NCBI GenBank assembly: GCA_000226015.1
Contig: JH153008.1
Location: 59,469 to 104,526, forward strand
Direction of reading: 5' to 3'
Source: Mnemiopsis leidyi
Taxonomy: Eukaryota > Ctenophora > Tentaculata > Lobata > Bolinopsidae
DNA length: 45,058 nucleotides
The notes under the pieces: generated by a model
The model's input: only the letters and a program-made list of their open reading frames with translations
What the model was told of the DNA's origin: nothing
The model's database searches: none
Shown here: positions 22,752 to 33,878 of the stretch, in pieces
How positions within the stretch are numbered: the first letter of the stretch is position 1
Layout: each line of letters opens with the position of its first letter
Position numbers and translations under genes: made by a program

Positions 22752-22814
22752 ATGTTTCGATCAGTATCGAAATCTGCCTCCACCAAAGGTGGCAGTAGAC
22801 GCGGGAGCTACTTT
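22752..22814 (+). CDS. Candidate small first exon (MFRSVSKS...RRGSYF)
   Basis: ATG at 22752 opens MFRSVSKSASTKGGSRRGS then YF, 21 codons, to a weak donor TTT|GTGGGA (22815) in phase 0. The composition is the array's: Ser, Lys, Arg, Gly, with an R-R-G-S kinase site. The first residues match the candidate at 17812 (MFRHVSRG). The donor is poor, and the frame stays open for 18 more codons beyond it, so the exon end is uncertain. Confidence 0.35.
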
Positions 22815-23369
22815 GTGGGAATCACCAGGCTTGAGATCAGAGAATATTATTGGAGATTACTATACTAAGCACCAGCCTCGAGATCTAGCGTCAGCAAATT
22901 GAGGAGTTGTCGTTAGTGTACACAGCAAGTTGACACTGCATTAACTTTGATAGTGCTGATTCCTTGTCCGTAGCAAGGTTGTTGCTTTTTCGAGCGTTTT
23001 TGTGCCGAAAAAATCATGGTTCACTGCCCTCTACAAGCCAAGAAGTTCTTTGGCATGTCAATCTCTGAGTTTTCTGAACTATGAATGTCTAATCTTGAAA
23101 TTCACGGTCTAACTGCCCTTCCTACGACTTTTCTTTTGTTCGGCTGGAATTCTGCACGATTTATCAGATTTACGACTGGGTTTTTCTTTAGTTCAGCAGA
23201 ACAGCTATGCGCATAGAGACTGAAAGTAGTTCCGAATCGCCAATTTCCCGGCTTATTTTCTAGGTAGATAAACATTAAATACTTATGCTAGTAGTTTGGT
23301 ACCAGCATTTTTCCTATCTATGTAATAATCATATCAGTCCAACGAATAAATCATTGTACAAGTCATCTG

Positions 23370-23396
23370 ATGTCAGCACGTTCGTTTTTTAAATCT
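23370..23396 (+). CDS. Candidate micro first exon (MSARSFFKS)
   Basis: Nine codons from ATG to a full-consensus donor TCT|GTAAGT (23397), phase 0, encoding MSARSFFKS. It fits the array in strand, phase, donor and basic/Ser content, but nine codons can easily arise by chance. Confidence 0.2.
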
Positions 23397-24589
23397 GTAA
23401 GTGTAATTGGTCCGCCAGACCATGCCGTATGATTTTTGGCCGGTAATCGTGTCTTGTAAGCGTGTAGCTACTAGCTCCCGAAAAGTTGTTCACATGACAA
23501 CGACCAGGCAAGTTAATATCTTGGAACTTTCGACCGTCCGGATTTGTGTACCTCTGGAGATCTGGCATGAAATGACGCTGCAAATCGACCTATAAAGAGC
23601 ATACAATGTCGCGAATCCTCGGAACAATAGTTTTATATCATTTTGCTTCATTGCCCTGGCGTGCTGCACTGTTTCGCTTGTTCTCGGCCTATCCTCGTTG
23701 TTAAGTAACAACGGGTCTTCTAAGTAACCGTCGCCGTCCGCTGACATAGAGCTTTATCCCGATCATGTCTTAAAATCTAACCGTGTATCCTGAGATGAGA
23801 ATATTTAATATCTTTTGTGTGGCTCCACCCGTATAGACTCCCATGAATATTTAATGGCGATAAAGCATTTGATCCACGGTGAACATTTCATATTCATTGG
23901 ACATTGCACTCTTAAACGTTAAATCGATAGTGTCGAGTTCGGTTATTTGCATTTTACTTTTGTGGGGTTAGTAATTCCAATCTCTGCTCACGTAGGTGCG
24001 ATCGTTTAGGGCCTGTAGATAGTTTGCATCTGTCATTTATTTGACCGACCTTTAATGTATAGTAATAACTCAGCAGCACTCTCTAAACTTGTAGTTGAGG
24101 CCGGTTTATTAAGTTTTGCTCAGAGCTTCCTCGGGGGAAAACTTTATCATTTCTTGTTGCTGTTCGACAGTTGTTTGCCATGATATGATTGCCATGCTTC
24201 AACTTGATCAAACTTGGTATTGCCAGCTTTCTTAATAAGCGATATTAAAAATCTCCGTGCCCGCAGTACGCTGTGGGAGCAGAAAGTGATAGCTTGATTG
24301 TGATAGAGCTGCCGGTCTAACCTTTCATTGTCTTTGACACGTCTCCGTCATAGTTCACGCACAGTTACCCATTTGCTAACTCGCCATTTCTTTACCTCGA
24401 CTTGGCCTGATAGTTGTTGCCGTGTAATAACCCGTCCTAAGTCTTCACTTAGATTTAATGAATCGTGTTGTTTTGTTACAATAAACTTCTTCCTCACCAA
24501 ATTTCACCTTGCAAGCCTCAGCCGTGCGTCTGAAGGGAGCCGCTGGCCGTGAAAAGCCGAAACCCTGGTGTGCTCTGCCGTCTCCAACC

Positions 24590-25066
24590 ATGAACATCGT
24601 GGCGGAACACTTTTGGGAGTTCCTCCAGAAAAACCCTAACATGACGAAACCCGTAAGGCCGATCCAGCCGCTCAGTGACCAGTGCATCATGTTGAATACT
24701 ATGGCGGACCTCTGCATCGGCGGAGAACTCCTGTGCGAAAGTATGGAGCCTGACATGGGTCTATGTGACAACGAGAGTGCTGGAGGAAGTGGAACTCAGG
24801 GTGGTAGAATAAAAAACGGGAAGGGGAGAAATCGTCGGTCTGCCAAAGGAAAGGGTAGGGGCGGGATGATGCGGAGCGGCATGATGAGGTCCAGTATGAT
24901 GAGACAGGGGATGATGGGACACGGTATAGGGGCAGTTCGGGGCGGATCAGGCGGCAGAAAGCTCTCAAAAATAAAAGAGGAGGGTGAAGATCACAATCAT
25001 GAGAGGGAACCCAGGAACATCTGCACGGAAAAGAAACCAAGCACTATTGAATGCTTTGCTGAAATC
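24590..25066 (+). CDS. Array first exon: 159-codon segment with Met-Met-Arg repeats
   Basis: ATG at 24590 (CCAACCATGA) opens 159 codons to donor ATC|GTGAGT (25067), phase 0. The first 60 residues are the least low-complexity of the array: AEHFWEFLQKNPNM, then LSDQCIMLNTMADLCIGGEL, then CESMEPDMGLCDNES. A Gly/Arg/Lys-rich part follows (GRNRRSAKGKGRGG). Next come four short repeats of the type MMRSG (GMMRSGMMRSSMMRQGMMG), then KLSKIKEEGEDHNHERE and a Cys-containing end. The frame stays open 27 codons upstream of the ATG with basic content (VRLKGAAGREKPKP). A longer product from an acceptor near CCTCAG is therefore possible. No known domain. Confidence 0.65.
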
Positions 25067-25117
25067 GTGAGTATACTACTTATCTTTTGGATTTTTTGCA
25101 ATTAAATCTTGAGCAAT

Positions 25118-25393
25118 TTATGAATTGTAACCGCAAGCAGGATCTTTAGTCACGATCTTCCAGAGTTGGGAGTTCCTCTTGATCTTCAACAATGAAGGAG
25201 TGTGAACTGAAGACCACCGGTTTGTCTTAGTAATCAGTCTAGTCACATCCATATTCCACTGAACACTCACCTCTTTCATTAGACAAAGTGTGTACGTTTT
25301 CACATTATAGAGATCGCGTATTAGCTGTACAGCTGTCTTTGTGATGCCATCAAGTAGAGCATGAATAATTGCAAATGGCCAGTTAGACAGCAT
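25118..25393 (-). CDS. Unidentified minus-strand ORF
   Basis: 91 codons from ATG at 25393 (MLSNWPFAIIHALLDG start). A consensus donor GAG|GTGAGT falls in phase 0 after 41 codons (exon end at 25271). The peptide before it (TKTAVQLIRDLYNVKTYTL) looks like a folded amphipathic segment. The continuation (MDVTRLITKTNRWSS) is also plausible. I do not recognise the family. It is on the strand opposite the array and may be a gene fragment or chance. Confidence 0.25.
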   Translation of the reverse strand: MLSNWPFAIIHALLDGITKTAVQLIRDLYNVKTYTLCLMKEVSVQWNMDVTRLITKTNRWSSVHTPSLLKIKRNSQLWKIVTKDPACGYNS

Positions 25394-26070
25394 AACCCTT
25401 AAAAACGGGTTAGAACGATCTGAAAACTCGGTGTAAACTATGTTTCGAAGACATTATAAGACCTTTGTTCATTAACAATTAGTCCATAAGTCTTTAGGAA
25501 ATAATCTTTAATGGCATCCTAGATATAGATTGATGGCACCTTATCCTTTAACTAATCACTTATCCTATAACTAATCACTTGTCAACTATAGAAACCAAGT
25601 GAATGGGACCGTTGATGTCATTAGATAACGACCCCTAGTGGCAAGAGATTCGAGAGAACCATCGACATGGCCTCCGAAGTGAAGACGGTGTTATCTACCT
25701 GAATAACCCAATAGTCATATGTTTAAATTGCGGCAATGCTAGCTATAATGATGATTTATGGAGTTGGATTATCCGATAGCGCCTTTGCACCTTCGTAGTT
25801 CGACTGTTGTCCGAAGCGGACTCTTGTCCGAAACGGACCCCTTTTTTATTGGCAGCAAATTTGGACATATGGTTATTATTCTAATGAAATTTATTAACTA
25901 GTACGTAATTTGCTAGTAAGAATTGCAAAAATTTTTGCCACATTCCTGTATGCAATGGTGATTTTGATTTCTCACGGTACTGCATGAACCATTGCAATCA
26001 ACTGGCGCTCAGCCAATCACAAATTCACATTTCTCGTCTTAATCTTCCAGGATAATGATTAAGTATGTTA

Positions 26071-26194
26071 ACAAGCTTTAATATTCTCAATTATAACCTG
26101 GTGTCAGCTGGTATACATAAACTGAATTTCAGATTTGGGAAACCAGCTACAATTTACATTTTACATCCACATTAGAACAAGGATGTTCTTTTTT
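26071..26194. repeat. Dispersed repeat, copy 1
   Basis: About 120 bp, beginning ACAAGCTTTAATATTCTCAA and ending near AACAAGGATGTTCT. It matches 27746-27860 at roughly 85% by eye, with small indels. It may be a MITE fragment or a local duplication flanking the exon at 27259. Confidence 0.8.
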
Positions 26195-26629
26195 GTCCAA
26201 GGTTACTCTGTTCCAACTTGTGGGGCAAATTTGATGCGTAGAAAGTGTCCACCGGTTTTCAGCTCGGATAGTTCTTAGGGTTGTTTTTAGGGCATTTGGG
26301 CTGGTCTTTTATAATTATTTTCAAAGTTGACATGTTTATCTTCTTTACTGGGCGCATATTATTCCGCAAATCGGTAATATTTCAAGTCTTTGTTTTAGTG
26401 TTCACATATTTTGTAAATAACTTAGCTGGTTCGTACGCACTTAACTAACGCACTTTTAAAATGTGACGCACTTAATGCATGAAAAAACTCATGACGCACT
26501 TTTACCTAAGTCACCTACACTTTCTCTGCTATTTGGAGTTTTTGATGCATTGCTTAAAACATTAGGCTGTGTTATTTTCAAGAAAAACTGCCTCAATAAA
26601 ATGCTATTGGTTCGGGGGTATTTTTGCAG

Positions 26630-26656
26630 TACCAGCGAGCAGTGTTGCGGCCCAGT
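26630..26656 (+). CDS. Possible 27-nt internal microexon
   Basis: Flanked by a strong pyrimidine-rich acceptor (GGTATTTTTGCAG|) and a consensus donor (AGT|GTGAGT). In phase 0 it encodes YQRAVLRPS. Symmetrical and in phase with the array, but very short. Confidence 0.25.
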
Positions 26657-27258
26657 GTGAGTGTATACGTATAAAATCTTCAGAAAATACTGCTAAATCT
26701 AATGGTAAACGTACTTTAAACGCCCGAAAAATCGAACGCACTTAACGTACTTTTCCCGAAAAGTTAACGTAATAATGACAATCACTGTTTTAGTTATAAA
26801 TACGATTTCCCGGTTAATATGTTTTCTCGTCTAAGAAATGTGATCTCCCAGTCCTTAGACGTCGTACATGTGCCGAAGAATCTCTTCGTTGGAGTTATCA
26901 TCTGGCTTGATTAGCAGCGCTAAGTTTTCATGAGAATTAGAAATTGTAATCACGAAGATGACAATAAACAGTTGACACGTGCGCCAAGCAATCCCCTGAT
27001 CGGTCTGCATGATGCAACTGGTCGGTAAACAAGCCGTAACTTCGACGCTTATCTTGATTGGTTATCTCCATGTTCATCAGAACTAGGACTACGAACGTTG
27101 ACCGGATGTGTCTCGTAGAATCTCGTGTTATAGCCGTCTTCTTGAACACACACGGCCTCCCAGGTGTGCCTATTTGTCTGTGTCCTGGGTGAGGGTTTAG
27201 TTCGTATCGAGTGTCTTGGAGTTTCTACCGTCGCCTTAAAAGCTGGTTATCGTATTGT

Positions 27259-27330
27259 ATGTTCCACGCTGATCCAAAATCCGAAAAGAGAAGGTTGAAA
27301 AAGATTTCTAAAGTGAACGGAGTTAACGAG
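27259..27330 (+). CDS. Array first exon: 24-codon basic segment
   Basis: ATG at 27259 opens 24 codons to donor GAG|GTATGC (27331), phase 0, followed by an in-frame stop six codons into the intron. Peptide: MFHADPKSEKRRLKKISKVN then GVNE. Strongly basic, with R-R-L-K-K-I-S as a basophilic kinase site. The start MF, the charge, the phase and the strand all match the larger array members. It is too short to have a domain. It is flanked by the two copies of the dispersed repeat at 26071 and 27746. Confidence 0.5.
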
Positions 27331-27745
27331 GTATGCTCACGAATTTAGTTTAGATTCTATCATAACTAAAATGGTTACATGGACCGATATTCTATCACCA
27401 AAATCTTTTTTTTACACCAAAATCTTAGTTTTTGTTATCTGTTTTTGATGATCGTTTTATCCTGTTTATTTAACACTTATAACCTACGCAATTGAGTAAC
27501 TAATTGAGTAATAATAATAATAATTGATAACGCATTCTATAAGATCTAGTTTAACACCCGACTTTCCTCCCAGTCCTGCTGACTAGAATAATTTATAACA
27601 CATTACATATCATTATCCCCAAAGATTTAAAAACTGTGCGTGCTGCGTGTAATACGCCGTTGTTATTATTTGGAACTTGTCATCAAACAATGCAGCAATG
27701 CAGAAATCAAACTTGAAAACATAATTATGGCGACAAATTATGTCT

Positions 27746-27860
27746 ACAAGCTTAAAAATTCTCAGTTATAACCTTATGTCAGCTGTGATGTATAAACTGA
27801 ATTTAAGATTTGTGAAACCAGCTACAATTCACATCCACATTACAACAAGGATGTTTTGAT
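27746..27860. repeat. Dispersed repeat, copy 2
   Basis: Same orientation as the copy at 26071-26194. Begins ACAAGCTTAAAAATTCTCAG and ends near CAACAAGGATGTTT. The rest of 27331-28829 holds no supported exon. Confidence 0.8.
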
Positions 27861-28829
27861 TTCAATCAATATGATAGTTATTTTGCGAAAATATTTCTTG
27901 AAGTCTTAGTGCTAAGGGCTTAGGCACCTTATCCTTTTTAATTAATTTTCGCTAATTTATTCTTATGGGCGAACAATTTTACTTTTTTCTCCATTGGACA
28001 TCACCTACTTCTAATTCTGGGGCACTCAGAACGACTGGGGTATTTTTGCTTCATTATAGAAATCATTAGCCGTAAGATCAGCAGTTTTGACATTAGCTGT
28101 TCCAAAGAGCGTCTCATTATTTGATAGCCACGTTATATCTTAAATCAAACTGTCTATTGCAGATCAAAGATTATAGTGGTGATGTTTGTCGATTCACATA
28201 ATTTTTGTCTCGGTCGCACGAGTCTGCCAGACGCCGGAAGTAAGACGGCATTATAAGTACGAAATCGTCGTATTTTTGTCTTATCATGGTATAAAAACCC
28301 GAAAATTCATCTACCAAGACCGAAGTCGATTCAAATTTCCTGTCGCTGTTGAAAATTCAGTGTCTATTTTTATGGTCTGATTATTAAACCGGATGATAAT
28401 GGACTATTAGTAAAGATGTGACGATCAAGGAGTGGTCGTTACCAACATTCATCTTCTTAAACGAAGTGCCGATAGCAGTTTGGTCGCTCGTAGTACTTTT
28501 CTTGGACATCTGACAGCTCGGTTGGATGATTGTATTTATAGTTGGAGCAGTAATCCTTGTGCGGGGTGACAGTTGCGACCTTTGTTGTAGCACCCGGCAA
28601 TAATCATATTGTTAATCTTTACCTGCTCAGTGCATCACAGTTTGACTTAAATGCTGCCTCTCATTGGACAATTGCTTTCCTAGAATATCAATCTTCCTGT
28701 ACTGTGAGATATTATTTTGCTCGTCTTCTTTTCAATGAGTTGGCGCCAGCTTGTGCTGTATTTCAACGCTTTCACCGCTAATCTTTGACTTCAAATCGAT
28801 TACATAGTCCACCTTCGTCAGCAGAAGAA

Positions 28830-29102
28830 ATGCCGCGAGGTCTCGGTGGTGGGTTTGGAGGGGGCCTGAAGGCTCCCAAAAGCATGGGTGTAAAGGGTGG
28901 CAGTAAAGCCATGGGCGTCAGTGACAGGGGCGATAGAAAAAGACCGATGCCGAAGTCGGCTACCTCAAGAAAGGTGGATAAAGAAGAGGAAATGGAGCTT
29001 GAATCTCCAGAAGATATTTTCGGGAATACGACACCCGACGTCCAAGAAAAAGATGGGGGATTGTTCAGTGCCATCGGTGACATTGGATCTGCAGGCCCAG
29101 CC
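28830..29102 (+). CDS. Array first exon: 91-codon Gly/Lys then acidic segment
   Basis: ATG at 28830 (AGAAGAAATGCC) opens 91 codons to donor GCC|GTAAGT (29103), phase 0. It begins MPRGLGGGFGGGLKAPKS (Gly-rich, basic), continues with SDRGDRKRPMPKSATSRK, then an acidic block KEEEMELESPEDIFGNTTPD, and ends LFSAIGDIGSAGPA. An S-P-E-D-I-F patch parallels S-I-F-D-I-F-P-D-D of the exon at 18507. A CAG lies eight bases before the ATG (TTCGTCAG|), so a spliced or trans-spliced short 5'UTR is possible. No known domain. Inferred alternative N-terminus of the innexin locus. Confidence 0.7.
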
Positions 29103-31477
29103 GTAAGTATGCTTTTTCTTATCTATATTAATTATTAACCCATTCTTAAATCTCGAAATAAGGCTGCCTTACCAGTTTACTACGATCTACAACATCAAGC
29201 TTGATCCTAGACTCCTTGAGGAGCACTTCGTACACTACTGTTTAAGACATCAAGCTTGATCCTAGAGTTCTTGAGGAGCACTTCGTCCGATGTTTTCCGG
29301 ATACTATCATTACACGTGGAGAGCAATTGTCTGATTATCTGAAATTCTGAGCGGTTGTGGTTCACGTGGACGCGTAGTGCCTGACATCCTACCTTCTTGC
29401 GACAAAACAGCGTGATTAACCATCCCTCTTACCCGGCTCGATTCAACGGACTGGTCTTTTGTGCTACCACTCTTAGCTGGGTCATTCATGGAGAGTTTAA
29501 TTGCTAATTTGGTAAGGAATCTCTATTATGTAAAATAGCATCTCATCTTCATGGTAGATTCTTAATGCCTGGATTAGTCAAACCATCCCTCAATCGTTCA
29601 CTAATTGGGAGACTTAGTCGAATTTTGAGTTAGTTTACTCGTGACTTTCGTAATCGGAAGTGACTTTAATTTTTAATGCAAGCCCGGTGTTGCTTAAGAT
29701 GCAGCACAGGTTCCCAAACTTAAATGGTCAACACTCCAATTGAGAAACTGCACAATTTATGAGGGTCCTCGGGATTTAAAGATGTTTGTGTTAAGCCACT
29801 GCAGGATAGCGTTTGTGGCATACGCTCAGAACCCTGCCATGACCTGCAAGAAGGATCGGAAGTTTGCCTTGATAGCCCACTGTAAACTGGGCTGCAGTAA
29901 TTGGATCCGACATCGCTCTACTATGCAAACTCGCTGATGTCTGAGTTTACGACTAAAAACTGAATGTTTCATTCCTCATCATGCCAATTTTAGTCGCTCT
30001 ACCATGTGAACTTAAGTACACTGCATCTTACGTTTACCCGACTAACTTTTTGGGCTTCGAACATCCTATGCAGAACAATGTATTTTACCTTGACATCAAC
30101 AATGCATTGATCGTCTATTGTAGCTTTATGGGTAAAGTCACACACGCTTGGGTGTGCAGTACTATTTTAGTTCTGAATGTAGCCACTTTTGGTAACTGTT
30201 GAATAGGCAATACTTATCAAACTCCTCTAAATGTTAACTAGCAGCACTTGTTCTTGTATCACTGTGACATGTGGTGTCGATTCTCAAATTCTGAATGACC
30301 CATGATGATCATGAAAGTTCTGTTCGCAGAGCTACACCCTGCAGAACTATCTGAATAATTATGACTTTTGTTCCAGTTTAACTCATGACATTTTTGTCTG
30401 CATTTGGAATTTTGGATCTTTTTTATCTTTACATCGTCAGAAAAATCAAAATGCTCGATTAATTACACATCTTTTGTCGTCTATCAAAACAATTATGTTA
30501 GGAGTAAGTTTCCGTTCCAGTCTAATCCAAATCTGGCTGCATATATTCACCAATCTGTCTGGCAACGGTCATGACCGCTATGTCCTATTGTCCTCAGCCG
30601 TATATACGTAAAGAACTCTTAATCCGCCTTTTGTTTCTGTTTGATCCCCATACATACCTCCTTTATTTTGTTGTGTTTGGTGATGTCAGACCTTTTCTAG
30701 AAGACTCGACCTATTTCTCCCACGAAGCTGAAACTGTTCTCTGTCTCGTCCTATGACCGAAGAGGTAAGGGAATCGTTATAGTTAACCAAGAATGCTCTT
30801 GTAGTATAAGATCCAATGACGGGGATTTTTGTAAAGCACTTAGCATAGCATAATTATTGACATCGATATCCTTGCTGCACAAAGAATCTAGTGGACAGCA
30901 AGTCAGTTGAGATTCGCCGACTACTTTAACAGTTAGCACCACCTACTTTAATTTTTCTGACTTCTTTTTTAAGCATCCTTTATTCTTACAGCCCTAAATC
31001 CTTATCCGACTTTCAGAATAATAACTTAAAATTACAGTTTATTTCATTAAACTTGAAATATCCTTACATTGCGGTTGAGAGAAAGAATTCCCTGCCAAGC
31101 AATTAGCGAAGAAATGAAGTACGGAGGCTTTAGTCTGCCATTAATACTTTAGTAATTGTACTTTTGATACATTATTGGTGGAGTTATTGCTTGGCGTTTG
31201 AGAGATCCAATGGGAATCTTAAATACTCCCTGTATACCCAAATATCCTGAAACTTCTGCAGTGTTATATATCCGCAGACGCATGTGCAGCTAAACTTTGT
31301 GTATGTAAGCGCCTGACCCTCTCTCTCTTGTCATGTTTGCTAGATGGACGTAAGTTTCTTTTTTCAGCACATTTCCTTTCTTATTCATGTTGATGACATG
31401 TCAGGGTCACTATTCCTACATTTCCTGATGGTTTCTTCTCTACTCATTGCTTGTCTCAAGCTGATCAAACTTTCCAG
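29103..31477. other. Stretch between array exons
   Basis: Holds a 40-bp direct duplication (29192-29286). Otherwise no supported exon. Very short ATG ORFs that end in phase 0 at GTAAG-type donors occur at 29488 (MESLIANL), 30496 (MLG) and 30753 (MTEE). They are too short to call. Confidence 0.4.
29192..29286. repeat. 40-bp direct duplication, 55-bp period
   Basis: ACATCAAGCTTGATCCTAGA and the following 20 bases (ending GAGCACTTCGT) occur at 29192-29231 and 29247-29286 with two or three differences. Confidence 0.9.
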
Positions 31478-31534
31478 GATGATGACGACGGACCATCTTT
31501 GAAGAAGAATAAAAAATTCGGACGAAATTTCAAG
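31478..31534 (+). CDS. Internal array exon, 19 codons, ending in GRNFK
   Basis: A 57-bp exon between acceptor AACTTTCCAG| and donor AAG|GTCAGT (31535), phase 0 at both ends, encoding DDDDGPSLKKNKKFGRNFK. The acidic head and the GRNFK tail match the exon at 13911-13994 (IDDEDGG...KHGRNFK). The DNA around the donor is also similar (GGACGAAATTTCAAG / GGCCGAAACTTCAAA). It has no usable ATG in frame. It could follow any of the upstream first exons and precede the innexin body, since all are phase 0. Confidence 0.6.
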
Positions 31535-32144
31535 GTCAGTGGAACAGGCTTTGCAGCTGAATAAGCATAAGCCAACGCATTATAAGAATACTTCGACAGA
31601 GCTACCGCTGGTCACGTTTATCAAACCAGTAGATGGTCCAAAATGACTACTGGATTAGAACATACCAGATTATCAAAGCATCAATCAGTATCTATAAATG
31701 AGCATTAATTAAATTAATATCACAATTCGTCATGTGATCAAGGCTAAAGGTATTTGGGCAAGTAATTTACGACCTACAATGAGAAGGAGTGCCCATGAAC
31801 ATATTTGTCTAACCCCATCCGACAGGAAATAGATTTGGCGAGCGTATTTATTCAGGAATGATTTGAATTGTCCAGGTACTCCAACCAGCTGTATTGTCCT
31901 ATCAGTAAATCTGGTGCTTTGTGAATTTGATTTAAATTAAGACCGTATGTTTGGCGGTTATTATCCCGGTTGCCTTGTGACCGGCTCCGTAGCGTTTCTA
32001 TTGGTCTAAATGAAATTAAATTTACAACACCGTCGACGCAGCATCTTGTGAGACGATTTAAATATCGTGACTTACCTTGTTCTCTTAACTTGCTACATAT
32101 CTTGTACGTTCCTTCACGAAGATCGCCTAGTAAGTCAATCCAAG
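31535..32144. other. Stretch between array exons
   Basis: No supported exon. The last 60 bases before 32145 are pyrimidine-rich with several AGs (TTCCTTCACGAAG, GCCTAG), which could serve as acceptors for a short 5'UTR. Confidence 0.35.
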
Positions 32145-32336
32145 ATGGCAATGAGGCTGCTGATGGGTGCTGCTGGCAATGGCAGGGCCGGCAGAGTCAG
32201 TCAAGCTAGCAGATGCTCACGTAAGAGTGTGCCGCAGCGCAATGCCCCAAAAAACCCTAATGCCAGGCAAGAGAAGAAGGAGGAATTAAAGAAGAGCCTG
32301 TTTGAGGAGGACGACTCTGACGATGCAGATGATTAC
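32145..32336 (+). CDS. Array first exon: 64-codon basic segment with acidic end
   Basis: ATG at 32145 (CCAAGATGG, strong context) opens 64 codons to donor TAC|GTAGGT (32337), phase 0, with a stop six codons into the intron. It begins MAMRLLMGAAGNGRAG, continues basic (SRCSRKSVPQRNAPKNPN, RQEKKEELKK) and ends SLFEEDDSDDADDY. The K-S-L-F-E-E-D-D patch parallels K-S-I-F-D-I-F-P-D-D at 18507. The exon ends acidic, as though a basic exon should follow it. No known domain and no membrane segment. Inferred alternative innexin N-terminus. Confidence 0.7.
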
Positions 32337-33465
32337 GTAGGTTGTTGGATTTTTTGAACCACCAGTGTAAACTGTACAAAAGACTTATATAAGTATAATG
32401 AATTAACTTTCATTCATCGAATCAGGTTTACTTCTCACTGCTTAAAGTCACAAATATTCACTGTAAGTATGAGCCGTGCGTGGAGCGATTATAAAAACTG
32501 GCCCATGGCTTTAGTCACAATTTTCAAATTTTCTATTGTGTAGGAAACCATTATCGTATGCACCTAACAAGTTCTAAGCACAGTTATTAGTCGAACTTGG
32601 CCCATTAAGTTGGACTGATGGTGTTGTTACGATTCCACTGTACTCTTACTCAGTATAACCTAAGTTTACTCAACAGTTACATTTACTCCTGCGTCCAGGA
32701 AGTTTACAACTTAGCATGAGAACCTTCGCGCTACTCCATCCTGAGATTTATGGGCTAGTTGTAATACCAACCTGACGGTATGGACATGTTTTTCGGCTCC
32801 GAAAACCAGTTGTCGGTTTATTCGAAACTTCATCATTTGAATTCACGTGCAAGGTTGCGAAGGCCGAAGAATAGACATAATCTAATACAATGTTCGTTGC
32901 TTTCCTAATCCCAAATATTTTGCCTCATCCCAATTCTCTGTTTAATGTTAATTATACTATCTCAGTCATAATGACGCGAGAGTCCAGATCAAAATCCAGT
33001 GTCGTCGGAGATGAATTGCAGTTGGCATTAGGTGCATATTTTAACCCTTGGCCCTACAAATGCCTGTTGAATATATTCAAATCATGAGACTGCTTGTTAG
33101 AGAGAAGTCACATCTTTACCTTAAATTGTACTTGGTTCGAGTGCATCTTGTATGCCATAAGCTCCCTTCCCCAAGCGTATGATTATTCATGGTCTTGACG
33201 TCTGATTTGGCTTCAGCTTCCCTCTATTTCTACTCCAATGTGGATTTACAACGCACGAAACTCACAGCTTAAACAAGTTTTTTTCTTTCAAGTTCCCCGT
33301 TTTCATCTCGCATATTTGCTCTGTTTTACTCACTATAAAATTACCTCATGACTTCAGGAATCATGCCATAATGGCTGGCGAGTGGCGGCCATAATGTTTT
33401 GTAATATCACAAAGTGAATATTCTGGACTGATATAAATCTAGTCATCTGAACTGCTCAAGAAGGG
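32337..33465. other. Stretch between array exons
   Basis: No supported exon on either strand. A GTAAGT at 32464 has no in-frame ATG before it. Confidence 0.4.
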
Positions 33466-33669
33466 ATGTGGAACGTGTTAAAAGCAACCAGTAAGTTCAA
33501 ACAGGGAGCGAGACCTGTCCCAAAGAGTCGCAGTAGCGTGAAAAAGAAAAACAACAAGTCATCTGATAATCAAGAAGACGATTCAACTGAAGAAGATAAT
33601 GGGAAACTGACAATCGAGCAATTAAGTAGGAAAAGAAAAGAAACTGACGAGAAGGAGAAATCGGATGAT
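33466..33669 (+). CDS. Array first exon: 68-codon Lys/Ser/Asp-rich segment
   Basis: ATG at 33466 opens 68 codons to donor GAT|GTAAGT (33670), phase 0, with a stop ten codons into the intron. An in-frame TGA stands 18 bases upstream of the ATG, so this is a true first exon unless an acceptor lies in between. It begins MWNVLKATSKFKQGARPVPK, continues SRSSVKKKNNKSSDNQEDDS and ends in a charged stretch likely to be helical (LSRKRKETDEKEKSDD). The start resembles that of the exon at 34907 (MLRTMLKATLQ; shared LKAT). No known domain. Confidence 0.7.
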
Positions 33670-33839
33670 GTAAGTTTAAATGATCGTTTTAGTTGCTAAG
33701 CTTTCTTTTGATGATAAAGCTTGATGTTTACCTTAAAGTTAAATTACCACAACACATCGATTCGAAACCACTCCATCTCACATAATCTTCTGTTTACATG
33801 TACTATCGGATTATACCACAAACCAGCGCAAAAACCAAA

Positions 33840-33878
33840 ATGAGACGATACAGTTATCTGTCTTTCTTGGGTATAGGA
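33840..33878 (+). CDS. Candidate micro first exon (MRRYSYLSFLGIG)
   Basis: ATG at 33840 opens MRRYSYLSFLGIG, 13 codons, to a consensus donor GGA|GTAAGT (33879), phase 0. It lies only 11 bases before the next ORF's upstream ATG (33890). Phase, donor and basic start fit the array, but it is short. Confidence 0.3.

Larger units (their letters stand above)
22079..24589. other. Stretch between array exons with weak candidates only
   Basis: Apart from the candidates at 22752 and 23370 no exon is supported. A basic 38-codon ATG ORF at 22280 (MQRSRRISF start) lacks a good phase-0 donor. An acidic Ser-rich ORF near 23210 (MRIETESSSESPISR) meets TAG exactly at its possible donor. Confidence 0.35.
25067..27258. 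other. Stretch between array exons
   Basis: Holds the minus-strand ORF 25118-25393, one copy of a dispersed repeat (26071-26194), a run with repeated ACGCACTT motifs (about 26438-26760), and a possible 27-nt microexon at 26630. At 26051 a good acceptor CTTCCAG| is followed by GAT AAT GAT TAA, resembling the start of the internal array exons but stopping at once. Confidence 0.4.

Noticed and set aside
23205-23262. Acidic Ser-rich ATG ORF (MRIETESSSESPISR)
   Set aside because: It reaches an in-frame TAG exactly at the only possible donor, so it cannot be read through into a phase-0 junction.
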